A stretch of DNA of 64,000 bases, taken from CAZLWA01 sp964563165. GTDB lineage: Bacteria > CLD3 > SB21. This document shows, piece by piece, positions 48,603-57,738 of the stretch. Positions within the stretch are counted from its first letter, which is position 1. Each line of letters begins with the position of its first letter. The DNA is taken from NCBI GenBank assembly GCA_964563165.1, contig CAZLWA010000043.1, positions 14,462-78,461 of the forward strand. Direction: 5' to 3'. The notes under the pieces were generated by a model. That model worked only from the letters and a program-made list of their open reading frames with translations, did not search any database and had not been told where the DNA came from. The translations under genes and the position numbers were made by a program.

Positions 48603-49697
48603 TTACACATTAAATTTAAAATGCATGACATCGCCGTCACGAACGATGTATTCCCGGCCTTCGGTTCGCAGCAAGCCTTTATCTTTGCAGGCCTGCTCGG
48701 TCTTATATTTCACATAATCTTCCCACCATATGACGTCCGCGCAAATGAATCCGCGTTCAAAATCCGAGTGGATCACGCCCGCGGCCTGCGGACATTTCGT
48801 CCCGCGATGGATCGTCCAGGCGCGCACCTCATCCGGACCCGCGGTAAGAAAGGTGTTCAGCCCGAGCAGCTCGTACGTTTCTTTGATCAACGAATGCAGG
48901 CCGGGCTCCTTCAAACCGAGGCTTTCCAGAAAAGCCGTACGTTCTTCTGCCGGCAGTTCGGAAATTTCCGATTCGATCTGTCCGGAGATCACGACGGTGC
49001 GCGATTTTTCCTGTGCGGCGATAGTGCGAACGGTTTTAACGTAATCATTTTCTTTGATCACATCACTCTCGGAAACGTTACAGATGTAAAGCACCGGTTT
49101 CATGGTGAGCAGAAAAAGATCGGCAATATGCTTTTGATCCGATTCCGAAAGATTCAAATGGCGGACGGGCTTGCCGTCATCGAGCTGGTTTTTTACTTTT
49201 GCCAGGACTTCCAATGAAGCTTTTGCATCTTTGTCTCCGGTTTTCGCGGCGCGCTCCGTTTGATTAAATCGTTTGTGGACGCTGTCCATGTCTTTGAGAA
49301 CGAGCTCCGTATCGACGATCGCGATGTCGCGTTCGGGATTGATGCTGCCTTCTACGTGAACGACGTCCGCATCGTCAAAACAGCGTACCACATGACCGAT
49401 GGCATCCACTTCGCGGATGTGGCTCAGGAACTGATTGCCTAAACCCTCACCTTCATTCGCTCCTTTGACAAGACCCGCGATATCCAGAAAATTGACGGTG
49501 GTGTAAAGGGTTTTTTTTGGTTTGATCAATTCGGACAATTGATCGATGCGGTGATCGGGAACATTGACGACGCCGATATTCGGTTCGATCGTGGCGAAAG
49601 GATAATTCGCCGCGAGCGCGCCGGCTGCCGTGAGCGCATTGAAAATAGTTGATTTTCCGACATTGGGTAAGCCTACTATTCCACATTTTAAAGGCAT
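48603..49697 (-). CDS. ychF: Ribosome-binding ATPase YchF (OBG-like family)
   Basis: A 364-residue P-loop NTPase. Motifs are GLPNVGKSTIFNAL (P-loop), FATIEPNIGVVNVPD, DIAGLVKGANEGEGLGNQFL (Switch II) and NVSESD in place of NKxD, which gives ATP preference. A coiled coil (about 125-200) and the TGS-like end (FICADVIWWEDYVKY, MHFKFNV) complete it. YchF associates with ribosomes and modulates stress responses. The length equals that of E. coli YchF. Confidence 0.97.
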   Translation of the reverse strand: MPLKCGIVGLPNVGKSTIFNALTAAGALAANYPFATIEPNIGVVNVPDHRIDQLSELIKPKKTLYTTVNFLDIAGLVKGANEGEGLGNQFLSHIREVDAIGHVVRCFDDADVVHVEGSINPERDIAIVDTELVLKDMDSVHKRFNQTERAAKTGDKDAKASLEVLAKVKNQLDDGKPVRHLNLSESDQKHIADLFLLTMKPVLYICNVSESDVIKENDYVKTVRTIAAQEKSRTVVISGQIESEISELPAEERTAFLESLGLKEPGLHSLIKETYELLGLNTFLTAGPDEVRAWTIHRGTKCPQAAGVIHSDFERGFICADVIWWEDYVKYKTEQACKDKGLLRTEGREYIVRDGDVMHFKFNV

Positions 49698-49813
49698 TGA
49701 ACGGAGATCCTTTTTAGTTAATTAATTTTTTTAAAGCGGCACAAGATAAAAACTATCGCCGTTAAAATAAAGCGAAAAGATTCGAGCCTCCGCATGCGCA
49801 TTGCTGATTTTGT

Positions 49814-49843
49814 TTGGAATGTGATAAAAATATGTTCTATATT
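49814..49843 (+). promoter_or_regulatory. Candidate promoter of the exported amidase
   Basis: TTGGAA (49814-49819; 4/6) and TATATT (49838-49843; 5/6) have an 18-nt spacer and would start transcription about 20 nt before the ATG. Confidence 0.4.
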
Positions 49844-49871
49844 TTTTATTCAACAGTGAAAGGATTCAGCT

Positions 49872-51536
49872 ATGAAAACTTTTTCAAAAGCATTTTTTCT
49901 ATTCACCGTTTGCCTCGGTTGTTTCCTCCTCGGTATGATCTTCCAGACACAGAATAATCCGATCACGCGTGAAATGGTCGCCTCGGCAGAAAAGATCATC
50001 GGACTTAATTTCAATGAGGCCAAACGGGATTCCATGCTGGACGGATTGAAAGATCAGCTCGGCAATTACGAAAACATCCGAAAAGTAACTCTGCCGAACA
50101 GCATTCCGCCGGCGGTTTTGTTCAACCCGATACCTGCCGGAATGAAATTTCCTACGGAGAAAAAACCATTCAAGACAAGTAAGATCGATCAGATCGTTGT
50201 TCCGGCGAATCTTGAAGACCTGGCGTTTTCTTCGATCGGTCAACTTTCTTACTTGATCAAAAACCGGAAAATCACTTCCGTGCAATTGACCAAGATGTAT
50301 CTGGATCGGCTGAAAAAGTACGGGCCGAAATTGGAGTGCGTCATCACAGTGACCGAAGACTTAGCGCTGAAACAAGCTAAACAAGCCGACGATGAGATCG
50401 CGAAAGGAAAATACCGCGGGCCTTTGCATGGAATTCCTTTCGGCGTGAAGGATTTGCTTTCGGCTAAGAACTATAAAACAACCTGGGGCTCCGTTCCGTA
50501 CAAAGATCAGGTCATCGATGAAGACGCGACGGTCGTGAAACGGCTTGAAGATGCAGGCGGCGTGCTCGTTGCCAAGCTCACGATGGGCGAGCTCGCATGG
50601 GGTGACGTGTGGTTCGGAGGAAAGACTCGCAATCCGTGGAATTACGAACGTGGTTCGAGCGGATCGTCCGCAGGATCGGCTTCGGCAACTTCGGCGGGGT
50701 TGGTCGCGTTTGCTATCGGTACTGAAACGTGGGGATCGATCGTATCGCCATCGACGGAATGCGGCGTTACGGGGCTGCGTCCGACATACGGTCGCGTGAG
50801 CCGGCACGGCGCGATGGCGCTCAGCTGGTCCATGGATAAGATCGGGCCGATCTGCCGCACGGTCGAGGATTGCGCGATCGTTTTCAACGCCATTTACGGC
50901 CCGGACGGATCGGATCAGACGCTCTACGACGTTCCTTTCAATTATGACTGTGATCAGGATATTAAAAAGTTACGCATCGGATATTTGAAAAAAGATTTCG
51001 ATCGCGACAGCTCGCATTTGGCGAACAATAACGCCTCGCTCGCCTTATTGAAAAAGCTCGGCATCCAATTGGTTCCGATTGAATTGCCGAAATATCCGAT
51101 AATCGACCTTTCGATTATTTTAACGGCTGAAGCCGGCGCGGCCTTTGACGAACTTACGCGCAACGGCAAAGACGATTCCATGGTGCGGCAGATCAAAGAC
51201 GCCTGGCCCAACGTTTTTCGGGCGTCGCGATTTATCCCTGCGGTGGAATATATTCAGGCCAACCGCATCCGATATCTGGTCATTCAGGACATGCAAAAGA
51301 TCATGAATGACCTGGACGTTTATGTTGCGCCGTCGTTCGAGGGTGATAATTTGCTGATGACCAATTTGACCGGGCATCCGTGCGTGGTCGTGCCTAACGG
51401 TTTTTCGGACAAAGGCGTTCCGACAAGTATCTGTTTTATGGGAAAATTATTCGGCGAAGCGGAGGCGCTGATCGTTGCGAAAACGTTTCAGGATGCGACG
51501 GAATTTCATAAGAAGCATCCGGCTTTAAAGAATTGA
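49872..51536 (+). CDS. Exported amidase-signature hydrolase
   Basis: A 554-residue hydrolase of the amidase-signature family. A hydrophobic N-terminus (about 8-25) followed by no lipobox suggests a signal peptide or membrane anchor; a linker with a Pro-rich stretch follows. The Ser-cisSer-Lys triad is in place: Lys in FGVKDLLS, cis-Ser in GSSGSSAGSASA, nucleophile in TWGSIVSPS. The Gly-Thr-Glu-Thr-Trp-Gly variant (GTETWGS) replaces the usual GTDTGGS. It resembles GatA but is exported and without GatB/C, so it is a hydrolase of an amide substrate that cannot be told from sequence. Confidence 0.88.
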   Translation: MKTFSKAFFLFTVCLGCFLLGMIFQTQNNPITREMVASAEKIIGLNFNEAKRDSMLDGLKDQLGNYENIRKVTLPNSIPPAVLFNPIPAGMKFPTEKKPFKTSKIDQIVVPANLEDLAFSSIGQLSYLIKNRKITSVQLTKMYLDRLKKYGPKLECVITVTEDLALKQAKQADDEIAKGKYRGPLHGIPFGVKDLLSAKNYKTTWGSVPYKDQVIDEDATVVKRLEDAGGVLVAKLTMGELAWGDVWFGGKTRNPWNYERGSSGSSAGSASATSAGLVAFAIGTETWGSIVSPSTECGVTGLRPTYGRVSRHGAMALSWSMDKIGPICRTVEDCAIVFNAIYGPDGSDQTLYDVPFNYDCDQDIKKLRIGYLKKDFDRDSSHLANNNASLALLKKLGIQLVPIELPKYPIIDLSIILTAEAGAAFDELTRNGKDDSMVRQIKDAWPNVFRASRFIPAVEYIQANRIRYLVIQDMQKIMNDLDVYVAPSFEGDNLLMTNLTGHPCVVVPNGFSDKGVPTSICFMGKLFGEAEALIVAKTFQDATEFHKKHPALKN

Positions 51537-51674
51537 CGATCGTCGATTTTGGATTGTTAATTGATTGTAAAACAATTTATTTACAAATGTCTAAATGACA
51601 AAAATAGCAGTATTATTTCCATTCTTATTCATCATAATATCAGCCCATTTAATAACTATAAACCGGAGTAACGA

Positions 51675-54608
51675 ATGAAATTCCATGGAGCATTCATTTT
51701 CAGTGTGCTTTTTTCGATGTCGGTTTTTGCGCAGAAGTACGAAGGGGTCGAGCAAAAATCAAAGGACGGCAGATTTACTTACAAAACCGTTACCAATGAC
51801 CCTTTGAAGACGCGGATCTATACCCTTAAGAATGGTTTGACGGTGATGATGTCGCCCAACAAACGCGAGCCGCGCCTTCAAACCATGATTGCGACGCGCG
51901 CCGGGAGTAAGAACGATCCTGCAGACAATACAGGCCTGGCTCATTATCTTGAACATTTGCTTTTCAAAGGAACGGACAAGGTCGGCACCAAAGATTTTGC
52001 GAAAGAAAAAATTGAGTTAGATAAGATCGAAGCCTTATACACGCAGTACAACCAAACAAGCGACAGTCTTTCCCGCGAACGCGTTTACCGCCAAATTGAT
52101 TCCATTTCCGGCGTCGCGGCTCAGTACGCCATTGCCAGCGAGTACGACGCCATGATCAGCGCGATGGGCGCCAAGGGTTTGAACGCGTTTACCGGAAGCG
52201 AACAGACCGTTTATATTAACGATCTTCCCCAAAACGAAATGGAGAAATGGCTGAAAACCGAAGGCGAACGCTTTCGAAATCCGATTCTCAGACTTTTCCA
52301 CACGGAATTGGAAGTCGTTTACGAAGAAAAAAACAGAGGCCTGGATAACGATGGGCGGAAAGTAAATGAAGCGCTTTTCCGCGGTTTATACCGGAATCAT
52401 CCCTACGGAACTCAAACAACCATCGGTACCATTGAACACTTGAAAAATCCGTCTATTACTAAAATTAAAAAATATTATGACACTTACTATGTTCCCAACA
52501 ATATGGCTATTATTTTAGCGGGCGATTTTGATATGGATCAAACCATTACGTTGATTGATCAATATTTCGCTTATATGCAGACCAAAGAAATCCCGCCGTT
52601 CACATTCAAGCCGGAAGAAGAACGCAATCAGCCCACGGAAATAACCGTGCTTGGCCCGGAGGCGGAAAACGTGACCATCGGATTTCGTCTGCCCGGAGCG
52701 GGTTCCAAAGAAGCGCTGATATTGGAAATAGCTGACGGATTGTTAAGTTACAACAATGCAGGTTTGATTGATCTTAATTTAGTCAAACAGCAGAAAATTT
52801 TGAATGGGTATTCAACATATTGGAGTCAAAAGGATTACACGACACATTGGTTGTACGGCCAACCTCGGCAAGGCCAGACTTTGGATGAAGTGAAAAAAAT
52901 GTTGATGGATCAGATGGATCTGCTGAAGAAAGGCGAATTTGGTGAAGAAATGATGAAAGCCGTTGTGGCAAACTTAAAGGCAGATAAAATTCGCCAGTAT
53001 GAAACGAACTCCGGACGAGCATTTGACATGCTTGCCGCATTTGATACCGGACAAAATTGGCCGGATTTTGCCCAACACCTGGATCGTATGAGCGAAATAA
53101 CAAAAAAAGATGTCGTTACCTACATGAATCAGTATTACAAAAACGACTATGTGGTTGTTTCTAAAAAAATCGGCGAAGATAAAAATGTCAAAAAAGTTAT
53201 TAAACCTAAAATTACGCCACTGACGGCCGACAAAGAATCCAGCTCGGATTTCAAGAAACAAATTTTGGGAATGGCCGAAACGCCGATCAAACCCGTATTC
53301 ATTGACTACAAAAAAGATGTCGTGACGTCCTCTTTGAATAAAAATGTCCCTATCTATCTTTATCCCAACACGGACAACGAACTCTTCGATCTCTCGTATC
53401 ATTTTGATATGGGAAGCAATCATAATAAGAAACTGCCTTATGCGATCGATTATTTGCAGTATTTGGGTACGGATACATATTCCGCACAACAAATCAGCAG
53501 GGAGTTTTTTAAATTAGCTTGTTCATTCAATGTCAGCAACGGTGAAGACCAAACGTATGTTACCCTCAGCGGTCTCGGCGAAAATTTTGACAAAGCGCTT
53601 GAACTATTCGAACATCTTCTGGCGAATGCCAAACCCGATCAGGAAGCCCTTAATAAGATGATCGAAGGCGAGCTCAAGAGCCGTGCGGACAGTAAATTAG
53701 ATCGTCAAAGTATTTTTTGGAATGCGATGTGGAATTATTCCGTTTACGGAAAAAAGAATCCGTTCGCCGATCAATTATCAGAGAGTGAGTTACGGGCGCT
53801 TAAAGCGGACGACCTCGTACAATGGATTCGTGATCTGACGAGCTATCCACACCGAGTATTTTATTACGGCAGCAAATCCACCGAAGAGGTGGGATCATCC
53901 TTGTCCAAATACCACAAATTGCCGGCTGTGTTCAAAACTTTTCCGGCTAAGATCAAGTACGAACGCCAGGAATTGAAAGACAACATCGTTTATTTTGTAA
54001 ACTACGATATGGTGCAAGCGGAATTGAGATGGACCGCGAAAATGGAAACGTACGATCAAAAACTGGCGCCCTCGGTTGCCTTGTTCAATCAATATTTCGG
54101 CGGGTCTTTTCCGTCCGTCGTTTTCAAAGATATTCGCGAAACGAAAGCCCTGGCTTATTCCGCATTTGCCACGTACGCCCGTCCGGTCCGTAAAGGTGAT
54201 CCGTATTACTTTTCTTTTTATATCGGAACACAAGCGGACAAAATTCATGAGGCAATGAGCGCAATGAAAGACATGCTCAAAGCGTTGCCGAAAGACGATC
54301 AAATATTCGGCGCGGGCGTTGACGCGCTGAAGAGGAAGATCGAAACGGAGCGAATCGTAAAACAGCAGGTGCTGTTCAATTTTGACGATGCCGTTAAAAT
54401 GGGATTAGATCATGATATTCGACAAGACGTTTACGAAGACATTCAGAAAATGACCTTTTCCGATATCCAGCAATTTTTCAATTCCCGGATTCCGAATAAA
54501 CCGGGTGTGCTTTGTGTGATTGCATCCAAAAATAAAATAACATTGGATGAATTAAATCGTTATGGAAAAGTAATCGAATTAAGCCTACAAGATATATTCG
54601 GATATTAA
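51675..54608 (+). CDS. M16-family zinc metallopeptidase
   Basis: A 977-residue pitrilysin-like protease with a signal peptide (to FAQ, residue 20). The inverted zinc motif HYLEH (90-94) and the downstream Glu in EVVYEEKNR form the catalytic site of the first half; a segment of roughly 40 extra residues (LDKIEALYTQYNQTSDSLS) separates them from each other. A second, inactive M16 domain follows in the C-terminal half (FDLSYHFDMGSN, FSFYIGTQ), as in single-chain periplasmic members. It degrades peptides or small proteins outside the cytoplasm. GGAG lies 8 nt before the ATG and a terminator follows. Confidence 0.95.
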   Translation: MKFHGAFIFSVLFSMSVFAQKYEGVEQKSKDGRFTYKTVTNDPLKTRIYTLKNGLTVMMSPNKREPRLQTMIATRAGSKNDPADNTGLAHYLEHLLFKGTDKVGTKDFAKEKIELDKIEALYTQYNQTSDSLSRERVYRQIDSISGVAAQYAIASEYDAMISAMGAKGLNAFTGSEQTVYINDLPQNEMEKWLKTEGERFRNPILRLFHTELEVVYEEKNRGLDNDGRKVNEALFRGLYRNHPYGTQTTIGTIEHLKNPSITKIKKYYDTYYVPNNMAIILAGDFDMDQTITLIDQYFAYMQTKEIPPFTFKPEEERNQPTEITVLGPEAENVTIGFRLPGAGSKEALILEIADGLLSYNNAGLIDLNLVKQQKILNGYSTYWSQKDYTTHWLYGQPRQGQTLDEVKKMLMDQMDLLKKGEFGEEMMKAVVANLKADKIRQYETNSGRAFDMLAAFDTGQNWPDFAQHLDRMSEITKKDVVTYMNQYYKNDYVVVSKKIGEDKNVKKVIKPKITPLTADKESSSDFKKQILGMAETPIKPVFIDYKKDVVTSSLNKNVPIYLYPNTDNELFDLSYHFDMGSNHNKKLPYAIDYLQYLGTDTYSAQQISREFFKLACSFNVSNGEDQTYVTLSGLGENFDKALELFEHLLANAKPDQEALNKMIEGELKSRADSKLDRQSIFWNAMWNYSVYGKKNPFADQLSESELRALKADDLVQWIRDLTSYPHRVFYYGSKSTEEVGSSLSKYHKLPAVFKTFPAKIKYERQELKDNIVYFVNYDMVQAELRWTAKMETYDQKLAPSVALFNQYFGGSFPSVVFKDIRETKALAYSAFATYARPVRKGDPYYFSFYIGTQADKIHEAMSAMKDMLKALPKDDQIFGAGVDALKRKIETERIVKQQVLFNFDDAVKMGLDHDIRQDVYEDIQKMTFSDIQQFFNSRIPNKPGVLCVIASKNKITLDELNRYGKVIELSLQDIFGY

Positions 54609-54629
54609 TTTTGAACCATTGAGCCCGGG

Positions 54630-54666
54630 AAAACCGCGTGTTCACAAGACCCGCGGTTTTGTTATT
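54630..54666 (+). terminator. Rho-independent terminator after the M16 gene
   Basis: AAAACCGCG (54630-54638) pairs perfectly with CGCGGTTTT (54652-54660), and the T-rich tail (TTTTGTTATT) overlaps the stem end. It starts 22 nt after the M16 stop codon. Confidence 0.8.
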
Positions 54667-54678
54667 CGTAAAAACCGT

Positions 54679-54707
54679 TTGATTAAGTGCGGATGTTGAT
54701 TTATATT
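54679..54707 (+). promoter_or_regulatory. Candidate promoter of thiL
   Basis: TTGATT (54679-54684; 4/6) and TATATT (54702-54707; 5/6) with a 17-nt spacer lie just beyond the M16 terminator. The start would be about 22 nt before the thiL ATG. Confidence 0.5.
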
Positions 54708-54735
54708 CTGTAAAATTTTGAGAGTTCAGGAAAAT

Positions 54736-55722
54736 ATGCATATCGGGGAGATCGGTGAATTTGGATTAATCGAATTAATTCAAAAAGCCGTCTCCGCGAA
54801 AAAATCGGGTTTGATCTTGGGCATCGGCGACGATGCGGCGGTTTTTAAAACTTCCAAATCGAAATGGCATTGCGCCACGGTCGATGCGCTGGTCGAAGGA
54901 ATACATTTCGACCTGCGATTCACAGATTTTCAAACGCTGGGTTGGAAATCCATTGCGGTTAACATCAGCGATATCGCTGCCATGGGCGGCGAAGCAAAAT
55001 GGGCATTGGTTGCGTTGGCGATCCCCGACCAAATTTCGACCGAAAATATTTTAGAATTGTATCAGGGTATGCGGCGGTGCGCGGGCCGGTTTGGCGCATC
55101 GATCATCGGGGGTAATATTTCCAGGGCCCGTTCTGATTTTTCGATCACCGTAACCCTGCTTGGCGAAGTGAAGTCAAAAAACATTTTGGAACGATCGGGT
55201 GCAAGGGACGGAGATATCATTGCGGTGACGGGTGATTGCGGCGCGGCGCATGCCGGACTGCAGGTTTTGAAAAAAGGTCTGGACCCGACAAAGTTCCCGC
55301 ATTGCATAAAGAAACATTTGTCCCCCATGCCGCGTAGAAATTGGATTGCCGGGCTTCTGAAACACCATGTTAAGATAAATTCATGCATCGACCTCAGCGA
55401 CGGGCTTGCTTCCGATCTGCACCGGTTATGCCAATCGAGCAAAGTCGGGGCGGAATTACAACCTGACCGGATCCCGATCCACGATGAAACAAAAGCAATT
55501 TCCCGGCTGTGCAACGAACCCGCTTCCGCGTTTGGTTTGAACGGCGGAGAAGATTACGAGCTATTGATGACGCTGCCGAAAAAGGAATTTATCAGAGCCA
55601 AAAAGATCCTGAAAAATAATTTGGCCGCTATCGGCGTTATCACTCAAACCAAGAAAATAGTCGGCATTTATTCTAACGGAGAAAAAATAGAAATTCCCCC
55701 GAACGGGTACACACATTTTTAG
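54736..55722 (+). CDS. thiL: Thiamine-monophosphate kinase
   Basis: It phosphorylates thiamine monophosphate to the cofactor thiamine diphosphate. The 328-residue protein starts with the conserved IGEFGLIELI and GIGDDAAVFK; later motifs are VEGIHFDLRF, NISDIAAMGGEA, IIGGNISRA, VTGDCGAAHAGLQ and CIDLSDGLASDLH. It is a relative of selenophosphate synthetase but lacks the N-terminal Cys/Sec loop, so it is not SelD. I start at ATG 54736, with AGGA 4 nt upstream; TTG 54718 is a longer frame without support. The M24 gene starts 9 nt after its stop. Confidence 0.95.
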   Translation: MHIGEIGEFGLIELIQKAVSAKKSGLILGIGDDAAVFKTSKSKWHCATVDALVEGIHFDLRFTDFQTLGWKSIAVNISDIAAMGGEAKWALVALAIPDQISTENILELYQGMRRCAGRFGASIIGGNISRARSDFSITVTLLGEVKSKNILERSGARDGDIIAVTGDCGAAHAGLQVLKKGLDPTKFPHCIKKHLSPMPRRNWIAGLLKHHVKINSCIDLSDGLASDLHRLCQSSKVGAELQPDRIPIHDETKAISRLCNEPASAFGLNGGEDYELLMTLPKKEFIRAKKILKNNLAAIGVITQTKKIVGIYSNGEKIEIPPNGYTHF

Positions 55723-55731
55723 GAGCATTCT

Positions 55732-56934
55732 ATGGCCAGCGAAACAGAAAGCCGCATCAGGAAAATTCAGGAAACGATCACGCACAACGGATTCGACGGG
55801 TGGCTGATGTACAGTTTCCGCCACAATAACCCGATCGTCGAAAAATTATTGAATCTGCCTCATGCGATGGCGAAGCGCCGGTTCTATTATTTTGTGCCGG
55901 CAAGCGGCACGCCGCAAAAACTGGTGCACGGTATCGAACGGTACGCGCTGGATACGGTTCCGGGCGACCGGCATATTTATTCAAGCTGGCAGGAGCTGGA
56001 AGCCGGATTAAAAACGATCACGGGCGGAGCGAAAAAAATTGCCATGGAATATTCGCACGAATGCGCGATCCCGTATGTTTCCATCATCGATGCCGGTACG
56101 ATCGAACTGATCCGAAAGGCAACGGGTGCCGAAATTGTTTCCTCGGCGGACCTGGTGCAGGTTTTCGATGCGACCTGGGACGACGAGCAATTGAATCTTC
56201 ATCTGGAAGCCTCGCGGGCGCTGATGGAAATCATCGGAGAAGCCTGGGCAGAAATCAAGAATAAGATCCTGGCAAAGCAAACCATTACCGAATGCGACGT
56301 GCAGCAATTCATTCTTGATCGTTTCAAACAGCACGGTGTGCATACGCAAGACGCGCCGAACTGTTCGGTGAATGAGAATTCCGGCAATCCGCATTACGAC
56401 CCGATGAAGGAAACGTGCAAAGAAATTCACGAGGGCGATTTAGTGTTGATCGACTGGTGGGCTAAGAAAATTCATCCGCGCGGCGTGTATGCCGATTATA
56501 CCCAGATGGGATTTGTCGGCAAAGAAGTGCCGGGGAAATATCAAAAAGTATTTGAGGCCGTCAAAGGTGCGCGCGATGCCGCCATCCAGTTCGTCAAGGC
56601 TGAGATCGGAAAGAATAAACCACTGTACGGATGGCAGATCGATGACGTGTGCCGGAATTTCATTCAGTCGAAAGGCTACGGCGAATATTTCATTCACCGC
56701 ACGGGCCATTCGATCGGCGAAGAAGTCCACGGCAACGGCGCCAACATTGATAATTTGGAGACGAAAGATAACCGGCAGATCATTCCCCGCACGTGCTTTT
56801 CGATCGAACCCGGGGTCTATTATGTGGATGATTTTGGCGTCCGTACGGAGATCAATGTCGTTATTACCGAAAAGAAAGACGTGCTCGTAACAGGCATGCC
56901 GCTGCAGCAGGAAGTTCTCGCGATCTTGAAATAA
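55732..56934 (+). CDS. M24-family metallopeptidase (Xaa-Pro aminopeptidase-like)
   Basis: A 400-residue creatinase/aminopeptidase-P fold protein. The N-terminal creatinase-like domain (about 1-150) precedes the pita-bread domain with the metal-ligand positions DWW, YADYTQMGF, HRTGHSIGEEVHG, EPGVYYVDDFGVRTEIN. It cleaves amino-terminal residues before proline or related bonds in the cytoplasm. AGGAG lies about 6 nt upstream of the ATG. It is followed 48 nt later by greA and sits with thiL in one run. Confidence 0.92.
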   Translation: MASETESRIRKIQETITHNGFDGWLMYSFRHNNPIVEKLLNLPHAMAKRRFYYFVPASGTPQKLVHGIERYALDTVPGDRHIYSSWQELEAGLKTITGGAKKIAMEYSHECAIPYVSIIDAGTIELIRKATGAEIVSSADLVQVFDATWDDEQLNLHLEASRALMEIIGEAWAEIKNKILAKQTITECDVQQFILDRFKQHGVHTQDAPNCSVNENSGNPHYDPMKETCKEIHEGDLVLIDWWAKKIHPRGVYADYTQMGFVGKEVPGKYQKVFEAVKGARDAAIQFVKAEIGKNKPLYGWQIDDVCRNFIQSKGYGEYFIHRTGHSIGEEVHGNGANIDNLETKDNRQIIPRTCFSIEPGVYYVDDFGVRTEINVVITEKKDVLVTGMPLQQEVLAILK

Positions 56935-56982
56935 GAGTTTTGTTGATTTAAGGAAGTCATAGGATAGGAGCGCCGCATTCCA

Positions 56983-57456
56983 ATGGCAAAGTTCTACGTG
57001 ACCCATGAGGGGTTGGTTAAATTGAAGAAGGAGATCAATCACTTAAAAAATGTGAAGCGTCCGGAAATTGCCAAACGGGTCCAGATCGCGCGCGAGCATG
57101 GTGATCTGAAAGAAAATGGCGAATATCATGCCGCGAAGGAGGAGCTGCAGCATTTGCAAAGCCGCATCAATGAAATGGAAATGAAACTGATGGATGTGGT
57201 GGTGATCAAGGAAGACGAAATCCCGATCGACAAAGTTTATATTTTAGCGACGGTAAATTTGCAGGACATAAAAACGAAAGAAAAATTGAAATACACGCTC
57301 GTGCCCGATACGGATGCGGATTGGGAAAACGGAAAAATTTCGGTGAATACACCGATCGGAAAAGGTTTGCTGGGGAAGTCGGTGGGGGAAACCGCGGTGA
57401 TTCAAACACCCGCCGGCGAAATGCACCTGAAAATTACAAAAATCTCAAGAAATTAG
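56983..57456 (+). CDS. greA: Transcription elongation factor GreA
   Basis: A 157-residue factor that rescues backtracked RNA polymerase by stimulating transcript cleavage. The N-terminal coiled coil carries the two acidic tip residues in HGDLKENGEYHAAKE; the C-terminal FKBP-like domain has PIGKGLLGKSVGE and AGEMHLKI. Length and start (MAKFYVTHEGL) are standard. The small membrane protein gene starts 14 nt downstream. Confidence 0.95.
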   Translation: MAKFYVTHEGLVKLKKEINHLKNVKRPEIAKRVQIAREHGDLKENGEYHAAKEELQHLQSRINEMEMKLMDVVVIKEDEIPIDKVYILATVNLQDIKTKEKLKYTLVPDTDADWENGKISVNTPIGKGLLGKSVGETAVIQTPAGEMHLKITKISRN

Positions 57457-57470
57457 TCCGGGGATAAGTG

Positions 57471-57707
57471 ATGGAAAAAAATAAGGAGCCCGTACCGGAA
57501 AACTTGGCTGAAGGGGCCAACCTGGAAGCGGAAGCGAGGCGCAAGCGAGCCTGGCGCTGGCAGATCTTCGGATGGTCGGTTATCGGGCTGATGATCGCGG
57601 CGATTGTTTTGAACCTCCTTAATGTGCTCACGCCGGAAATCAATAAGTATTTATTAGGCGTGATAATCGGGGCTTACGCCGTGTACATTTTTCTTCGAAG
57701 ACGCTGA
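57471..57707 (+). CDS. Small membrane protein of unknown function
   Basis: A 78-residue protein with a charged N-terminus (EKNKEPVPENLAEGANLEAEARRKRAWRW, about 1-30) and two hydrophobic segments (about 31-49 and 57-73) joined by a short loop, ending FLRRR. This is a hairpin membrane protein with both ends probably in the cytoplasm. I do not recognise a family. The ATG at 57471 has GGGGA 7 nt upstream; a GTG directly before it gives an alternative start. It lies between greA and bshA, in the same transcript. Confidence 0.7.
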   Translation: MEKNKEPVPENLAEGANLEAEARRKRAWRWQIFGWSVIGLMIAAIVLNLLNVLTPEINKYLLGVIIGAYAVYIFLRRR

Positions 57708-57738
57708 GAATCCGGACCGATCAACAGAAAGTCAATAC

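Noticed and set aside
49872..51536. GatA subunit of Asp/Glu-tRNA amidotransferase
   Set aside because: It is exported, has GTETWGS instead of the usual motif, and no gatB or gatC is adjacent.
54736..55722. Selenophosphate synthetase (SelD) to accompany SelB
   Set aside because: The sequence has ThiL motifs and lacks the SelD N-terminal Cys/Sec-containing loop.
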